Source of the DNA: Camarhynchus parvulus
Taxonomy: Eukaryota > Chordata > Aves > Passeriformes > Thraupidae
Assembly (NCBI RefSeq): GCF_901933205.1
Contig: NC_044572.1
Span: 108,946,965 to 109,010,964 of the forward strand
Reading direction: 5' to 3'
DNA length: 64,000 nt
The notes under the pieces were generated by a model. The model ran no database searches. It was not told where the DNA came from and saw nothing but the letters and a program-made list of their open reading frames with translations. This document shows, one piece after another, positions 1 to 15,500 of this stretch (position 1 is the first letter of the stretch; the number at the start of each line of letters is the position of its first letter). The position numbers and the translations under genes were made by a program.

Positions 1-3000
1 GTCTCCATTCCTGGAGATTGCACAAAACTTGAGTGGACAAGGCTGAGATCCAGGTGGTCCTGCTTTGAGCAGAAGGTTGGCCTAGTCTGGAAGTTCCTAG
101 CAGTGTAAATTATATGAGGGCATGAAACTTGCTGGAGATGAATGTTCTTAAAAATAGCTGTAACTTTTTTTTTTTTTTGGAAGGAGGAGGGATGGGTGGG
201 GTGGGTTGTAAATGTATTTTTTATTTTGCATTTGACTAACCAGTTGTATATCAACAACACATACATACACACACAAGATATTGTTAAAACACTAAAGGGA
301 AAGTTGTGGAGACTGGCCAATTAAAAAGCCAAATTAAACAAGAGAATTTGGGGTAATTTCATACAGGTCCCTTGTGTAGAGTGATTAAGTTTTAGAAGCC
401 AAAAGGCATTCAGTGATTATTGACTATGTCTTGTTCAGCATAGTCACTTTTCTTTCCACCTTAGCATTTTTTTTTTCCTTGAGGAGTAGGCTTGTAAGCT
501 TCACCCACCTTGAAGCCAAGAATGTTTGGAAGGGTGGAGTGGTTTTTTTCATTTTATACATTGCACATTTTGTGGCAATGTTTTTCTTGGGTTTAGTACA
601 TTTTTGACTGTAGCTCAGTCATTACTTCATTTTTCTAAGCATATGTATTTAAAGCCCACAAGGGTCTGTGAAATTTGATACTAAAATAAGACATCATATA
701 TATAAAACCATGGTTTCTTTAAGAAAGCCATTTTTTAACCTCTACTCCTGAATTCCTTTAATGTGGTAGGAATTCATTTTTTTTTCCTTTATTTATAGTT
801 TTGTCCTTCATGGTGATTATTGATATTGGAGCAGAAAGTGAAAAATGTACTACTGCATTTTAATGAAATCAGTTAAAACTATTAAAAGAAAATATTTTAT
901 TAAAAGAGAAATGGACAAAAAAAAATACATTCTTGAATAGGAAGTAGCTGTCAGAGAGAACTGTGTTATTTAGCCAGTATAAGAATTTGTTACACACACA
1001 CACAAAAAATCAAATAATTTCTTTTAAATGGTGTTGACTGAGCAGGGTGTTTTCAGTCCAGGAGACACCTTGGCTGTCATGACTCTCTCTGACACATGCT
1101 GATTTCTTGTTCTTTTGGGATGATTTTCTTTCTGAAACACTTTTCTTTCAGGATGATTTCAAGAAGTACTCTTTAATATTTGCCTGTGTCTTTCAACAAC
1201 ACATTCAAAGTGCCCTTTTTTGTTAGCATTGCTTTTTTTCTTGTATTATTTGTACTACATTTAATGAAATGGTAAGGATTCAAAGTTCAGAGATGCATTT
1301 ACATATATCCTTTCTTTGAGGTTTTTCTTCACAAAGAAGGAAAACCTGGGGTTTTCCCAGGTGTTAGGGAGCACAGAGAAGTGTAAACATTTCTCTATAA
1401 AACTTGTATTCTCATTTCCTTTCTGGTTGAGGAATGCTTGTTGCCATATGTGAATATCATTTAAAGAGGTGTCATGGTGTTTCAAACATACTTTATGGAA
1501 AATTCAAAGTATTCAAGGAGATCTACTCCGAGGCATGGCTTGCGAAGGGTAATCAGCAAAACTAATGCCTAGGGGTATTTGAATTTCAGGAAAATTGTTA
1601 ATATCTTTCAGTCCGTAGTATATAATGTGGTATTGCTATGATGGGTTTGTGTGCTTTTTATTTTCTCTTCTCAAATTTACCTGCTATACTGAGAGCATCT
1701 TGTTTTCAGATACATTACAAATATTTGGGGGGGAAAATACATAACAGTAGCTCTATAAAATTCTGTTCAGGAACGCTTAAATTTTACACAGGTTCTGGAA
1801 CTTTTATAAATAAAATTTTTCTTGTGACAGAAAATGGTTTAAAAAAAAGGGGGGAAAGCCTGGTTGGCTTAAGGAGTACTGAGATTTGCAGTGAACTTTA
1901 GTTCATGGGGCCTTTCATTTTATTGTTTCAGAAGAGAGGTAATAAAGCTCCACTTTCAGCATGGATGAACTCCATTTGCTGTTTTGTTCTGAAACATTAC
2001 TGTGGCTATTGTCACCAGGTTTGACACCATCAGAAGTTTTCTCAGGCTGCCAGCACCATGAGATAAAATAGATTTTTCTCTAGATAGCAAAAAGATTCAT
2101 TACCAGTGTTATACAGTATAGGACTTTATCTACCTTGGCCTCAGACCACAGAGCACTCAAAAGGTAAGGGTGGAAATGCCAAACCTGATTGAAATGTCTA
2201 TGAAAGGCCATTGCACAGGGCAGAGGGCAGGATCAGATGTGTTTTCAGTAATCTTTACCCCGAGGAAAAAAAGAAACATCAGATACATGACAGTGCTGCA
2301 ATACGGCTAAAAGGTGAAAAAATGCCTAAGACCATGCCATCATTTTCAGAAGTGAGTCAAACTCTTAGCTACTTAGAGGGAATTAGAATTAAAACTTATG
2401 CATGAGAGCTTTGCTTTCCAAGAAGCATCTTTGACTTTGTGGTCAGTTAGTCACTTGCAACTGACTGTGGGTGAATGCAGCCAGTCTGGCAAACTCTTAA
2501 AGAAGAAAAGCCACATTTTCTTACCAGCATACCCTGTCTTTCTGTCATGTTTGCCTTCAGCCAGTAGCTTCATTCACTTGTCCACCTTAGTTTTGACATG
2601 ATGATGTATGTCTAGAGGTTTATTATGTTTGTGCTTTATTGTACGTGTTAATGCCGTGTAATCACTGCACACAATGGCTGTATCTAGATGTACAAAAAGT
2701 CCAGAGGGAGATTGCTTCATGCAAGAGGATCCTGGGATTAGTAGAATTAGGTCCTAAGGGTAGTGGCATAAGTTCCAGTATTTGTTTATTATGTATATTC
2801 TTCACGGAAGTCTTGAATAATATTTGTACGTCTCACTTCCAAGGACAGCCAGCATTGTTTAATGCTTCAAAGGCAGTTTGGTAATAGAGTGAGGAAACTG
2901 TTCTGTGAAAGCAGCTTCACTTCTGACTCCTTCCCTGATTCAAGTTTGGGCTAAGTCAAAATGTAAAACTAGACTTAGGTGAGATTGTAAATGAGATTTT

Positions 3001-4749
3001 CTGCTGAGAATGCAAAAAGAATACCTTTTCTTAATACCTAGCTTGAATTTAGGATCCAGGTTGAGTTTTTATATATTATTGCTCCAGATCATTTCGTATT
3101 TGAAGGATATTGATAAGGTTTATTTTCTTGGTGATGTATCACTTTAGTCAACTGTGATTCCAGCTGCTCGTAACTCCCTCAAGGCTGCAAAGTCAGGGTT
3201 CAAGTTCATTGCTCGGTTCTTCTGGTTTAGCTATTTGAGGTTCAGTACTTTGGTTAACTTCAGTGAAAACTGATAGGTAAGTGCTACTAGTTTGTGAGAC
3301 ACATTGGGTATCTATGACAGATGTGTTACATCTGTACTGGTCCTTGTTTTTTTCCATCATACTACCAATAATCGTGCTGCTATCTCCATCTGATTTAGAA
3401 AAACAAGAAATCTCTATGACAGTTGAGGATGAAGGATGTCAGTAGTAAAAATAATAGGTCTTTTTCTCTAGCATCCTATAGTAGTTATTTGCATTCTGTG
3501 AGACTATAGACAAATGAGCTATACTACTGTGTCTTGTTGCCTGATAGCCTGGCTTATTTGCTCTGCTCAAAAATAACAGCCCTGTTGGTGATATTCAAAG
3601 GCTGAAAGTCAGGTATCATGTGTGAAGCATAAGTAGGACCAGAGATGTAAAAATTTTCTTCAAGGTGCTGCCCAAATGAGAACAAAACTGGTGTTAATTC
3701 TGGTTAATATGGATAAAAATGATTGAAAATAAACTTTAAAAAACATATTTATTTTAAGAATCATCTTTTAATCCTTTAAAATACATTTAAATATTCAAGT
3801 GGGAGAGCTTATTTTAGCCATAAACCTGAAGTATGATTTATTCAGACTATATAAATAGTATTCAACCTGTATGTACTTCAGTTCCTATAAAACTTAAGCA
3901 AATAACTTAAGGCTTAAGACTTTATTTATTATGACTTTATTATTTAAATGGTTAAGACTTCAGAACATAAATAGTTTTGACAGTCGTGTCAGCTGTTCAT
4001 ATTGAGTATTCTCTGTAGTTCTCATTAGGAGTCCCTTTAAAATTAAAAAGCCAATTGGAAGCTCAAAAAGAAAAATGCTTTTTTTATTGCTCCAATTTAT
4101 GAATAAGAACTTTATGTGAGACGCTGAGATCTTCCAGCTCTAGAGTTTCACTAGACTGTATATATAAAAATAGTAGATGGTTCCCTAGCTACCTACTACC
4201 CACATATTAGGAGATGGTTTTATTGTTTAATAAATCATGTTGGATATGTGGTATTTTGGAAAGTCTCTCCTTTTTTCCTTTTATATCCTGCACATTCAGT
4301 GTATTTTCATTCAGCATTTAAAAGTCAATCTCTTAATCAAATTGAGGCTCTTTCCAGAAATTATTTGACACAAATAAGTACACGTGTAAAGATTTAGTAA
4401 ATATGGTGTCATTGGTGTTTTAACATTGAAAAATACGACATGGATTAATTTCTGTACAATAAGTTAGATAATTGATGAATGCATTTGTAGTCTCTGGATA
4501 AATAAAAAGTGAGATTACATTAAAGCTCTATTTATTGTCTGATTGGAGTATTTTAATTATTTCAAACAATGAACAAATTAACCTTGCAGTAGGAAAATAA
4601 ATGGAAAAAATCAAAAGCAAGATTTTAATTGATTGTTCAAATCAAATTTTCTGTTTGGTAATTTAAATTGGTTTAGTTTGGATTATCATGTTTAGTCTTA
4701 CGATTTTGCTACAGAAATAAAGATGGCAGAGTGCAATTGTACCTGGGGT

Positions 4750-5600
4750 ACGTAGTCTGTACATAACAGTGGCTGAGAAAGCAAATACACTGCTTGCAGA
4801 CTTCCTGTGTCTTTTGGGTTTTCAAGGCCAGGTTTTGATAGTGAGGGGCTACAGGGGTGGCTTCTATGAGAAATTTCCCTCATGCCCGATGGAGTCAATG
4901 CCAGCTGGCTCCAAAACCAACCCCCTGCTGCCCAAGGCAAAGCCCATCAGCTATGATGGTGCTGCCTCTGGGATAACAGAGCTAAGGAGGGGGGAAAAAC
5001 CCTGTGCAGCAGCAATACAGCTGCAGAGAGGAGAGAGAATATGTGAGAGGCACAACTATGCAGGCACCAGGGTCAGTGAAGAAGGAGGGAGAGGAGGTGC
5101 TCCAGATGCTGGAGCAGAGATTGCAGGGCAGCCTGTGGTGAAGACCATGGTCCTGAAGGACTGCCCCCTGTGGAAGCGACCCACCCCAGGGCAGGGGGAG
5201 AGAGTGAGGGGTCCCCACCCTAAAGGGATGAGCAGCAGAGACAATGTGTCATGAACTGACCACAACTCCCATTCCCCTATGCTGCTGGAGAGGAGGTAGA
5301 GAAAACCATGAGTGAAATTAAGCCCAGGAAGGAGGGAAGGGAGGAGGGGAGGAGGTGTTTTAAGGTGTGGTTTTATTTCTCAGTTTTGTACTTTGATTTG
5401 ATTGGTAATAAACTCAATGCTTATTTCCCCAAGTCAAGTCCATTTTGCCCGTGGTGATGATTGCTGGGTGATCTTTCCCTGTCCTTACTTCATGAGCCTT
5501 TCCTTATATTTTCTCTCCACAGCCCAGCTGAGAAGGGGAATGATAAAGCAGCTTTGGTGGGCAAGTGATGTCCAGTCAGGGACAACTGGTTGGTTTATTT
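4750..5600 (+). repeat. LTR-like repeat, probable avian ERVL-class solo LTR
   Basis: This block is GC-rich compared with its AT-rich flanks. Its 3' half has the layout I associate with a dispersed neoavian LTR family: a purine-rich GGAGG stretch (5326-5355), an AATAAA signal in 'ggtaataaactc' (5404-5415), a conserved 'tttccccaagtcaagtcc' segment, and a 'gctttggtgggcaagtgatgtccag' type end that has lost its exact terminus near 5595. The internal part contains phrases of the 'ctgaaggactgc...ctgtggaagcgaccc' kind, but far fewer than the longer family members I recall. It therefore looks like a shortened or internally deleted copy. The 161-codon open frame at 4769-5254 lies inside the repeat and is not evidence of a gene. 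No gag, pol or env coding was seen, so this is at most a solo LTR. Class and boundaries are from memory and approximate. Confidence 0.55.
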
Positions 5601-5758
5601 AGACTAACTTGATGTGTTTAGTTTTGAGAAAATTATAGATGGTTGGCAACTCTTGCACTCACCAACAGCTTTGTTTTCCACTGTTTACATGTGCTCTGTG
5701 TTTCCTGCTGTGCCAAGGGAAGGATCCTGTGCCATTCGAATATATTAAAATATCTGGG

Positions 5759-5782
5759 TCTTTTATTCAGTCTTTTATTCAG
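5759..5782. repeat. Two tandem copies of a 12-bp unit
   Basis: The unit 'tcttttattcag' occurs twice head to tail (5759-5770 and 5771-5782). It is a simple local duplication with no evident function. Confidence 0.85.
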
Positions 5783-8700
5783 TCTTCAATTCATTGGATG
5801 TCTCCTGGTTGTTCCTCCTGAGCCCAGGCTGGTGAATGTGCCTTGGCCCCAGCACTAACTGCTGCTGCAGCCCTGCCAGCTCCATCCAGCCTGGCTGTGG
5901 GAGGAGAACAGCTCTAGACTGGTCAGCAGCAGTTGGCCTGTGACCTTGATAAATAGCACGGCTGTCTTCTCATTTTGGTATAGCTGCTTAGGTTCCTGGT
6001 GGTTTTCTGTGTCACTCCTGAGCTAGGTCACAGCCACAGCCTTGTGAGGCAGGTTGGGACATTTTGCTGACACTTGAGAGCAGGACTGTGGGAACATGGC
6101 TCCTTGAAGATTGTGGGAGAGCTTTTAAGAGGAAGCCAAAGGGCCTCATCAACACCAGGCATGCAGTGCTGTGTGGGACGCTTCAGCAAACAATGCAGGT
6201 CTAGACATTAAGTCAATTCTCCAGCATTTCTAGCTGCTGAATATGTTGGAACCAGTATACTTAGGGCACATGATTAACCTCAGCCTTAACCAAAATGTAG
6301 ACTTATTGAAGAAACAAAGAATCACAAGTTACAGTGCTGGATGGTTGCTCAAGAGATCATTTAACACAAACACTGGGACAGGTTTCAGTCTATGTGTCAG
6401 CCGGGACAGGTAGTGTGGATGATCTGATGAAGGTCATTTTACAAACTCCCCTGCTCTGTTTTGGTGTTGATTAAAACATCAGCAGCTACATTCACACTTT
6501 TAGGCTATCCATGAACTTTCTTTTTCTTCCCCCAGTGGCTGTGAAGAACATTCATCTCCATCGACTTCAACAGCTTTTTACATATTTCTGGAAAATTAAA
6601 ATTATGCTTTCTTTTACTTTTCTATTTACTGTACCACACAAGTGGGTTTTCTGTGGCCTTTCCTGATCAGTTTTATTTTCTTTATCTATTGGCACTCTAA
6701 AATTGGTGTAACTTACATGCATTATGAACATATTGTATTCTGTGTGACTTCAAATCATACCTAGAAATTAGTTCTTAAGCCTTTTGGTTTTACTTCGTTT
6801 CTAGCAATGAGTAAAAATTGTTGCTCCCTTGTGACTATTTATGGATGTGTATAAAAAGAGCAGATGATTCAAGCAAATAAATACTGAACAAATTTATGAC
6901 GCCTAGGTGCTCCTCTTACAGCAGTCGTCATTAGATTTGGGGATATGTCAGGAGAGGAGGGGGTTACACCACGTACAGTGGGGCTGAGGGGCTGAAATGC
7001 TGCCTGCTGCAGGACCCAAGGTGCCTTGCCTGCAAAATGTCAGGGAACTTTCACCGTCTGCCACACTATATTGCCTGGACAAGGCAGCTTTAGTCAATTT
7101 ATTTTCCATATTTAAGACATCTTTATTTTGCCAAGATCATAATTTTTGTCTCTTGGCAAGCAGTGAAGCAAAGACCATTAGAATTATATGTATAACCACA
7201 GAAGTTTTCAGGGTTTTTCTGACAGAACCATGTGTTTGAGAAGTTTCCAGTATAAAAATAAGTCACGTTTACACTGGTCTTTTTACAAATTTTTAATAGG
7301 GTTTTGGGGAGGGTAGCAGAGGAGGAAGTACAGGAAATCTGTACTTCCCCTACATGTTTTAGCAGAGATTGGTGTGTAGAAAGTCTGGGATTTCGATTTA
7401 GGTAACACTGGCTGCGTGACCAGTAGAGGGAGCCCGGAATCACAAAATGTTGGAGATAATTTTGACTGGGGGAGTTGGGGGTGCAAAGTTTTATTTGATA
7501 ATATGCAGGCTTTTTGAAGTACTACCAGTGTATAGTGATTTTTGGAAAGAGAATTTATAAAACATTGAAATACCTGATGTCTTATAAACGATGAAGTTGT
7601 ATTAGCAACCTTTTTATTGGAAGGTTAATGAGTGTTTTTTCTTTTCTTTCCTATGTTGCTGGTTTTTGTAACACCATAACATCACTTTTACAGAAAGTAA
7701 GTAACTTTTCATCTTTTAAACCTTTTTGCAAGTGTGTGTGGGGCAATACTGCTTGTATATGTGTATAGATGTATAGGTATATAAAATAAACATACAAGCA
7801 GAAAAATACCAATCTTAAAGACACACTGCTGCAGATTGTAACTTCTATATATAAATGGCTTCTAGAATACCACAGTGGTTTAAAGCAGTCTCACCCAAAT
7901 GATGATAAATGGTGTGAAAGTTCTGCATCTGAAGACTGTAAATGGTAAACATATTTCTTGTGTTCAGGCTATGGCAATAAAACTTGCAGCATATCGATTT
8001 CAAATATATTATGGCTCTAAAAATTCACAGATATCAAGTTAAAAAGTAGAATATTATTGTATCCAATATCATTAACTGAATCAAAGTTGAACTGATTTGG
8101 AGTGTTTTAAGATCTGGGGTCAAGCTGTGCCATTTTTGATATTCAGACATACTCAGGCCTTGACTGCTGTATTAATACACGCCAGGAGCTCTGAGCAGAA
8201 GGAACATGTTCTCAGGCTGTAGGAGAATTTAGAAAGCATGCAATAAGTAGTACAGATCCCTCAGAACATGCTCTATGATTCAGACATCAGTCTGCATCAT
8301 GGGATCTATGATTGCTGGCTTTTTGAACCACAGTCCCATGTGCTGTGATAGCATGTGTTGCAAGCATTTCCAGCATCAGTTGTGTGTAACATTTGGGTTT
8401 TTTAATACAGTGTTTTAAGGATGCCAGTGCTGACAGAAGAATAGGCAAGTCATTGGTTGACATGGGTCAAAGCAGAGCTGACAGAGGACACCATGGAACT
8501 TCAGTTTGATCTGTTAGCTCAAAATAAATCCCACCCCTCAGTGTTCCCATATTATTTTCATTTGCAGCTTAAGTGTGTTCTGTGCGGTTTGCTTTGTGCT
8601 CCTTATGGACATACCCAAGTCCAGTTTTCAAAAAGGGTGGATATGGCCCTTTGGTTGCATGCTGTTAGGAGTTGCAGATACCTGTAAGAAACAAACATAG

Positions 8701-10868
8701 CAGTAGTTAAAGTGCTTGCTGGCTCAGTAGCTGATACGGGTTTCTTCCTAAGTCAGAGAGTAGTTTCTGTTGTCCACTTGCCAGTTGTCTAGACTTTGAA
8801 GATTAAGATATCTGCTGTGAGCACAGTAGTGATCATGAGATGTTGCCAAATCCTCTATTTTGGGTTCATTCATCCTGTATCATTTCAATTGGTTAAAGAT
8901 ATCTAAAAATAAGTGTAGAGTTCAGCGTACATCCATCAGAATAGGAGGAGAATACAGATTGTGCATACAGGCACACACAGTTTTGTTTCTTGTTGACATA
9001 CCAAGTTTTTCTTCTGCTGCAGAGTCAGCAAGTTCTTTCTGTCTTGCAGAGAAAGCCTTAATCGGTGATAATGTTTCACTAAAAAGATCCAAGTCTGAGA
9101 GAGTTGAAATTGCTTCACGTTATGTATGTTAACATATGGAAGAAATTACACAGCCGTAACTGCTGTATTAAATGCTTTGTCTCTTTGCTTGTCAAGCATT
9201 AATACAGTAAGGAAAATGTGTAAAGAGAAGTATCCTACATATTACAAAAGTATTTAAGTAATCATTAAACTCAATGAACTCTCTTAATGTCTTCTGTCCC
9301 ACTGCTAGCAGTATCATTTTATTTCCAACATATTTTGGTTTGTATTTTGTTAAAATATTATATCAAAGCCAAATGTGCCGCTAGTTTTATTTGCACGGAA
9401 GCCAAAGAAACCACGAAAACTTGTCAGAATTTTCATATTGCGTGATCATGTTTACAATACCCATAAAATAAATATCTGTTGCATATCTGATGTGTTTTTC
9501 AACAAGCAGCATTTTTACCTGCAATTTTTTATTTTAGATGTAGTAATATGATACATTAGGTGACCTGCAGTAAATAAATTACAGTAGACAGAACTTCCTG
9601 GCCTGAGGGCACTTTATAGTTTAATTTTTACCGGAAGAGCAATTACCACACTATCGATCTTGCCATTAAAATAATGATTTATGTACAGTAAGGATGAATT
9701 TTGTTGTAACAGAGCCATGGAAATCAACAGAAAGCATAACCATATGAAATACAACAATTTCAATCCAGTGTCACGTATTAAAAAAAAAATCAGACTTGCA
9801 ATTTTCAACCAAGATTGGATGTTGTGTTATAACACCACAGAATAAGGAAGAATAATTTCTGATGAACTTTGAAGCCCCTGCTCCTGGTTTATAGTTGAGT
9901 ATATAATTAATCCTGAAATACTTTGCAACACACTTAATTTAATGCACAGGCATTGTTCCACTTAACCAAGTGGAATGTATTTACGTGGCTGAAGATAAGC
10001 GTGCGTGCAGACTGGGGGCCCCAGGGAAGAAGCACAGTTTCAGGCTCAGTCCCTGAGTACACCGTGTACAGTAGCCAGCAAATGGGGATAAAGATGTGAT
10101 AGTACATCTATAGATCTTGTACTTCAAATTTTAAATTAAAATAAAATAATTTATGACTGCCTTCTTCCCCAGCATTTTTTAGATCAACTTTTCAGAATAG
10201 TATACATCTAGCTAGGGTAGAAATGTTTGCTTTCTTTTTCTGATGTGAACATGTATATAGTATAAAGATATCCCTGTCCAAATGCTCATTTTTTTTCTAT
10301 ATGTGTTGTGTTTCTTTTTAAATAGTCTTTTAATATGCATTCCACATTGGTATTAAAATTATTACCTTGAGGATGTCAGTCTCATAATCTCTAAAACAAT
10401 TCTAATTAGAAAAGATAATGTTTCATAAAAGGCACAAATGTGCTTTTATTTGTATATAATAATGCATGCTGACCATGTTGAGCCAGAAGAAGGCTTTACT
10501 ATATATCACTTTTAATTTTAAATGTGTTCTTTCTGGGCTCTTTATTATTCTTTTGTTGCCTTTCATCCTATGGGATGCAGCTGCCCTTGAACTTGGTACT
10601 GTTTTGATCATTCATGTGCAGCAGCCACATTGTCTGTAACATTTTAAAAATGAGGCTTCATGGTGTTATTTATGAAGTAATTTCACATAAATATTTGGAC
10701 TTTGGTTCTTTCAGAATGTGGAGCTGGTTTCTGTATGAAGAAAAACGTAATTATAATTCACAGACTTTTTGCCTCAAGCCTAGGGGACAGATGCATATGA
10801 TTAAGTTTGAAACTGGCCTGTTATTGTAATGTAGATGTTTTCAGGGTTGAGAGAATTAAAAAAAAGGC

Positions 10869-10882
10869 GGGGGGGGGGGGGG
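10869..10882. repeat. G14 homopolymer
   Basis: A run of 14 G follows an A-rich tract and precedes another A-rich tract, about 100 bp upstream of the exon A acceptor. Its length is prone to sequencing and assembly error. Confidence 0.85.
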
Positions 10883-10937
10883 AAAACAAAAAAAACAGGC
10901 AAGCATGAGTTTTTAAAAAAATAGAACGAGGGAATAG

Positions 10938-12453
<1,516 letters not shown>

Positions 12454-12565
12454 AAAGAAGAATCAACATGCCCTACTGATGGAACATTGGATTTAGGATG
12501 TGAATCTGAGTTAGATGGCACTGAAATGGCTGAGACAAACAATAATAATGGAGAAGAAAATGGTG
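12454..12565 (+). CDS. ASXL3: ASXL3 exon B: acidic linker after HARE-HTH
   Basis: This 112-bp exon starts in phase 0 and contributes 37 codons plus one leftover G. The peptide begins [15 protein letters not shown] and ends in an Asn-rich acidic stretch ([11 protein letters not shown]). It matches the ASXL3 segment directly after the HARE-HTH domain. The donor is GTAGGT at 12566-12571. Other GT dinucleotides at 12563 and 12570 are weaker, and neither would give the same phase to the next exon. The four consecutive Asn codons look like a local difference from the mammalian protein as I remember it. This is a low-complexity, probably disordered linker with no catalytic or binding motif visible. 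Confidence 0.93.
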
Positions 12566-15500
12566 GTAGGTGATTTAATCTCAATATTAGAGGGCATATT
12601 TTGGGAAAAAAAAATTGTTTTCTTCAGATTTTCATGGTGTGTTTTCTAAGCAGTATAAATAATCTTTTGTACTCAGTGGAACTATTTTGAGTAATTCCCT
12701 CTCTTTTTGGCCTTATGAAGGAATCAGGAATGCTAAATGCCTTTATTTGACTTAAGGTTTTAAAAGACAAAGAAAAATGATGTTGGGTGTGTTTTCAGCA
12801 GGTAATTTTTTGGCTTACCTTATTTTGTTTAGGGCCCAGAGCTGAAGTATAATTTGCCTTTATTAGGCTTCAGACTGGCAGTTGTCAGATTTAGACATCT
12901 CATTGATTTCAGTGTGGACATGCAGGGTTGGTCCCTCAGTAGAGTTCTGGGCAGAGGACAAAGGTTTGTATTTTTTTTCTTTCAGGCAGAGCTACTCCTG
13001 TTTGCCATCATCACATAATGACATCTTGAAGTATCAAATGCTGTGCATTTTTTCCCTCTAAAATAATAGCAAACTGAAACATTGAAATAACTTATAAATG
13101 GCAACCTTAGAAATATTTTTTTTCATTTTTGAGAGTTAATAATTATTCATAAGGAGAACATCAGTCACCTAAAATTACTTTGCAAGTAACAGGAGTATTA
13201 TTATAACTACACTCATGTAGTGATTATAAAGTGAATGCTTTATATAAAAAAAAATCAGACTGTCCAGGACTTCTGAAATGAGCCTTTCCTTGATCAGTTT
13301 TCTTCTGCTGTCCCATCTCAACCTATCCCACTGCTGGACTGCTGCCTCCTGTTTTGGCTTACTTGGTATATGATGAGACGGTGTCCTGTCTACAACTAGG
13401 ACATGAAAAGGCTCAGCTCATGTTGTTCTGCTACAGACTTCCTTTTTTAGCTTGAGCAACTTACTTAGCTCCCAGGCTGCACTTCTACAGGACTGATACT
13501 GCAGTTTTTTTATTGCTCTCCAGCAGCATTGGAAAATCATAAAGTGTTCAGGAGTAACAGAACTATCCAAGGCATGCTGTGGGTCTGTCTAGGACTGAAG
13601 TTTTGAAGCTCTGTGGAAACAAAGGTCCAGAGTTATTAAATGTCTCTGCTTCTTCATTTTCTTTGATATATGATGTCTATAATTTAACAGACTCTACATG
13701 TGCAGTGGTTTGATGTTTATGTAGTGTGTGCTACATATGTAAGTGAACTTACATATTGTTTAACAATTCTTCTTTGATACTCGGAAAATTTGTTGATTAC
13801 AGGAAGAATAGAGCAGTAAAAAGCAGTGTAAATACAGTTACAAATACAAAGCAAAAGTTGGTGTTACTTGTTATAAGCAAATAAAATTCATGGCAAAAAA
13901 AACCCAGGCAATTATTTAGGAGTGTTAGGATGTAAATAGGATATTATAGAATGTAAATAGGATGTCATAATTCCAGAAGTAGAAAATTGCTGGGTTTTGA
14001 CTGGGAGCAGGCTATGTACTATTTTCACAGTTCACAGTAATAAAAATAATTATAGCACTTGTGATCACATAAAAGACAAGCTGCAAAAAATTTAACATTT
14101 TGAAATAGAGGATTAAATTACACCTAGATTGGTTTTAAAGCTGAGAATTTTCCATCATTTTTCATCTTTAACAAATCTTGGAAAATTGCAATATATTTAA
14201 CATTTTGAGAACAGGACATTTTATTTTTTTTGTCCTGCAATGGATATCAATGGATATATTTTAAAAAAGTATGTGGGATGGCAATAGTGAGTGTCTGTTG
14301 CATATAGAAAAGCCAGTGCTTGATATGATCAATTAAGAATTAAATACAGCATATATTTAATAAATAGCATATCAGTCAGCTAGTACGGGACATAATTTTA
14401 CCAAACATGTTTGATAATATCATTTCTTGAGAGTGCAAGTTTGTTGTTAAAGATATAATTTATATAGGCTTGGCTTAAAATAGGACCATGCTCAAAAAAT
14501 ACATCCAGTTTTTGGTGGATTGAAATTACAAATTATTTAATGTGCAAAGTCATAGGAATCACCATCCACAGTAGGCATTTTGCTTTGGAGGATGTGATTT
14601 GACCACTCTTCATTCAATATTTTTTTATGTCAATAATTTTTTGAAAACTATCAAATCTTTCTAGTTTAAGTGTATTGGTAATAAATAATAATTGTGAGAC
14701 TTGTGATTGCCTTGTAAATTATTGCAGCTGAACAGCATGAATTTTTTTAGACTTTCAAGCAAAAAAGAGGTCATATATATGCCGCAGAAATATGTGTTCA
14801 ATAAATCAGTATATCTGAAAAGCATTTAAGAATCACAACAGAAAATAAATTGAACATGAATGAGATCTTTTGCTAATTAGTCCAATGTAGTTCTTAGACT
14901 ATAATTCTGATAGTACTGATTAAAGAATATAGGCAGAGATTTTCCTTTGGGTATAGCACTAGCTAAATGATTACCAGTGTATTGCATTCATTATAGCTGT
15001 AAGAAGGAATTAACGTAAACAGGAAAGGATTTATAAAAGACGCATAAGAAGTCCTGAGTGAACAAATGCCTCCTTTTTTCTGGGGAATTTAATAAGGATA
15101 GTCTCATTAGTTTATGAAAGGTCAGGTGGTGACTTGATCAGTTTGTAAATATTTGAGAATAGCTATTTCTGTAGAAAATATTTGGTCTAACAGACCAATT
15201 ACACTTTTCACACTAGACCTGGGGATTTTTTTTCTTTCCAGGAAATTATTCTGTGGCATAAAAGTAGCATTTAGTTCAGTACAAAAAACACTTCATCAAA
15301 TTCTCTGACTTGTTTTAGAATATGTGTGATACCTATGAGGACGGGCATTGCTTGCACATTGAATTCTTAATTGCTCAATTGATTACATTTTTATTTGCCC
15401 TTTTCCACTCTGATAGAGTCCAGAAGCCAGAGTTCTGACAGATTGATCAGAAATTGTTTAACAAGGGTTTAAAAAATGCCTCTTTAAATGTAGCTGGAAG

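Noticed and set aside
4769..5254. 161-codon open frame, the longest in the window
   Set aside because: It lies entirely in the LTR-like repeat, has low-complexity Gly/Arg/Glu composition and no recognisable domain.
7749..7801. 10-bp inverted repeat (ctgcttgtat / atacaagcag) with a 33-nt loop
   Set aside because: Short stem with a long TA-rich loop, expected by chance in a window this size.
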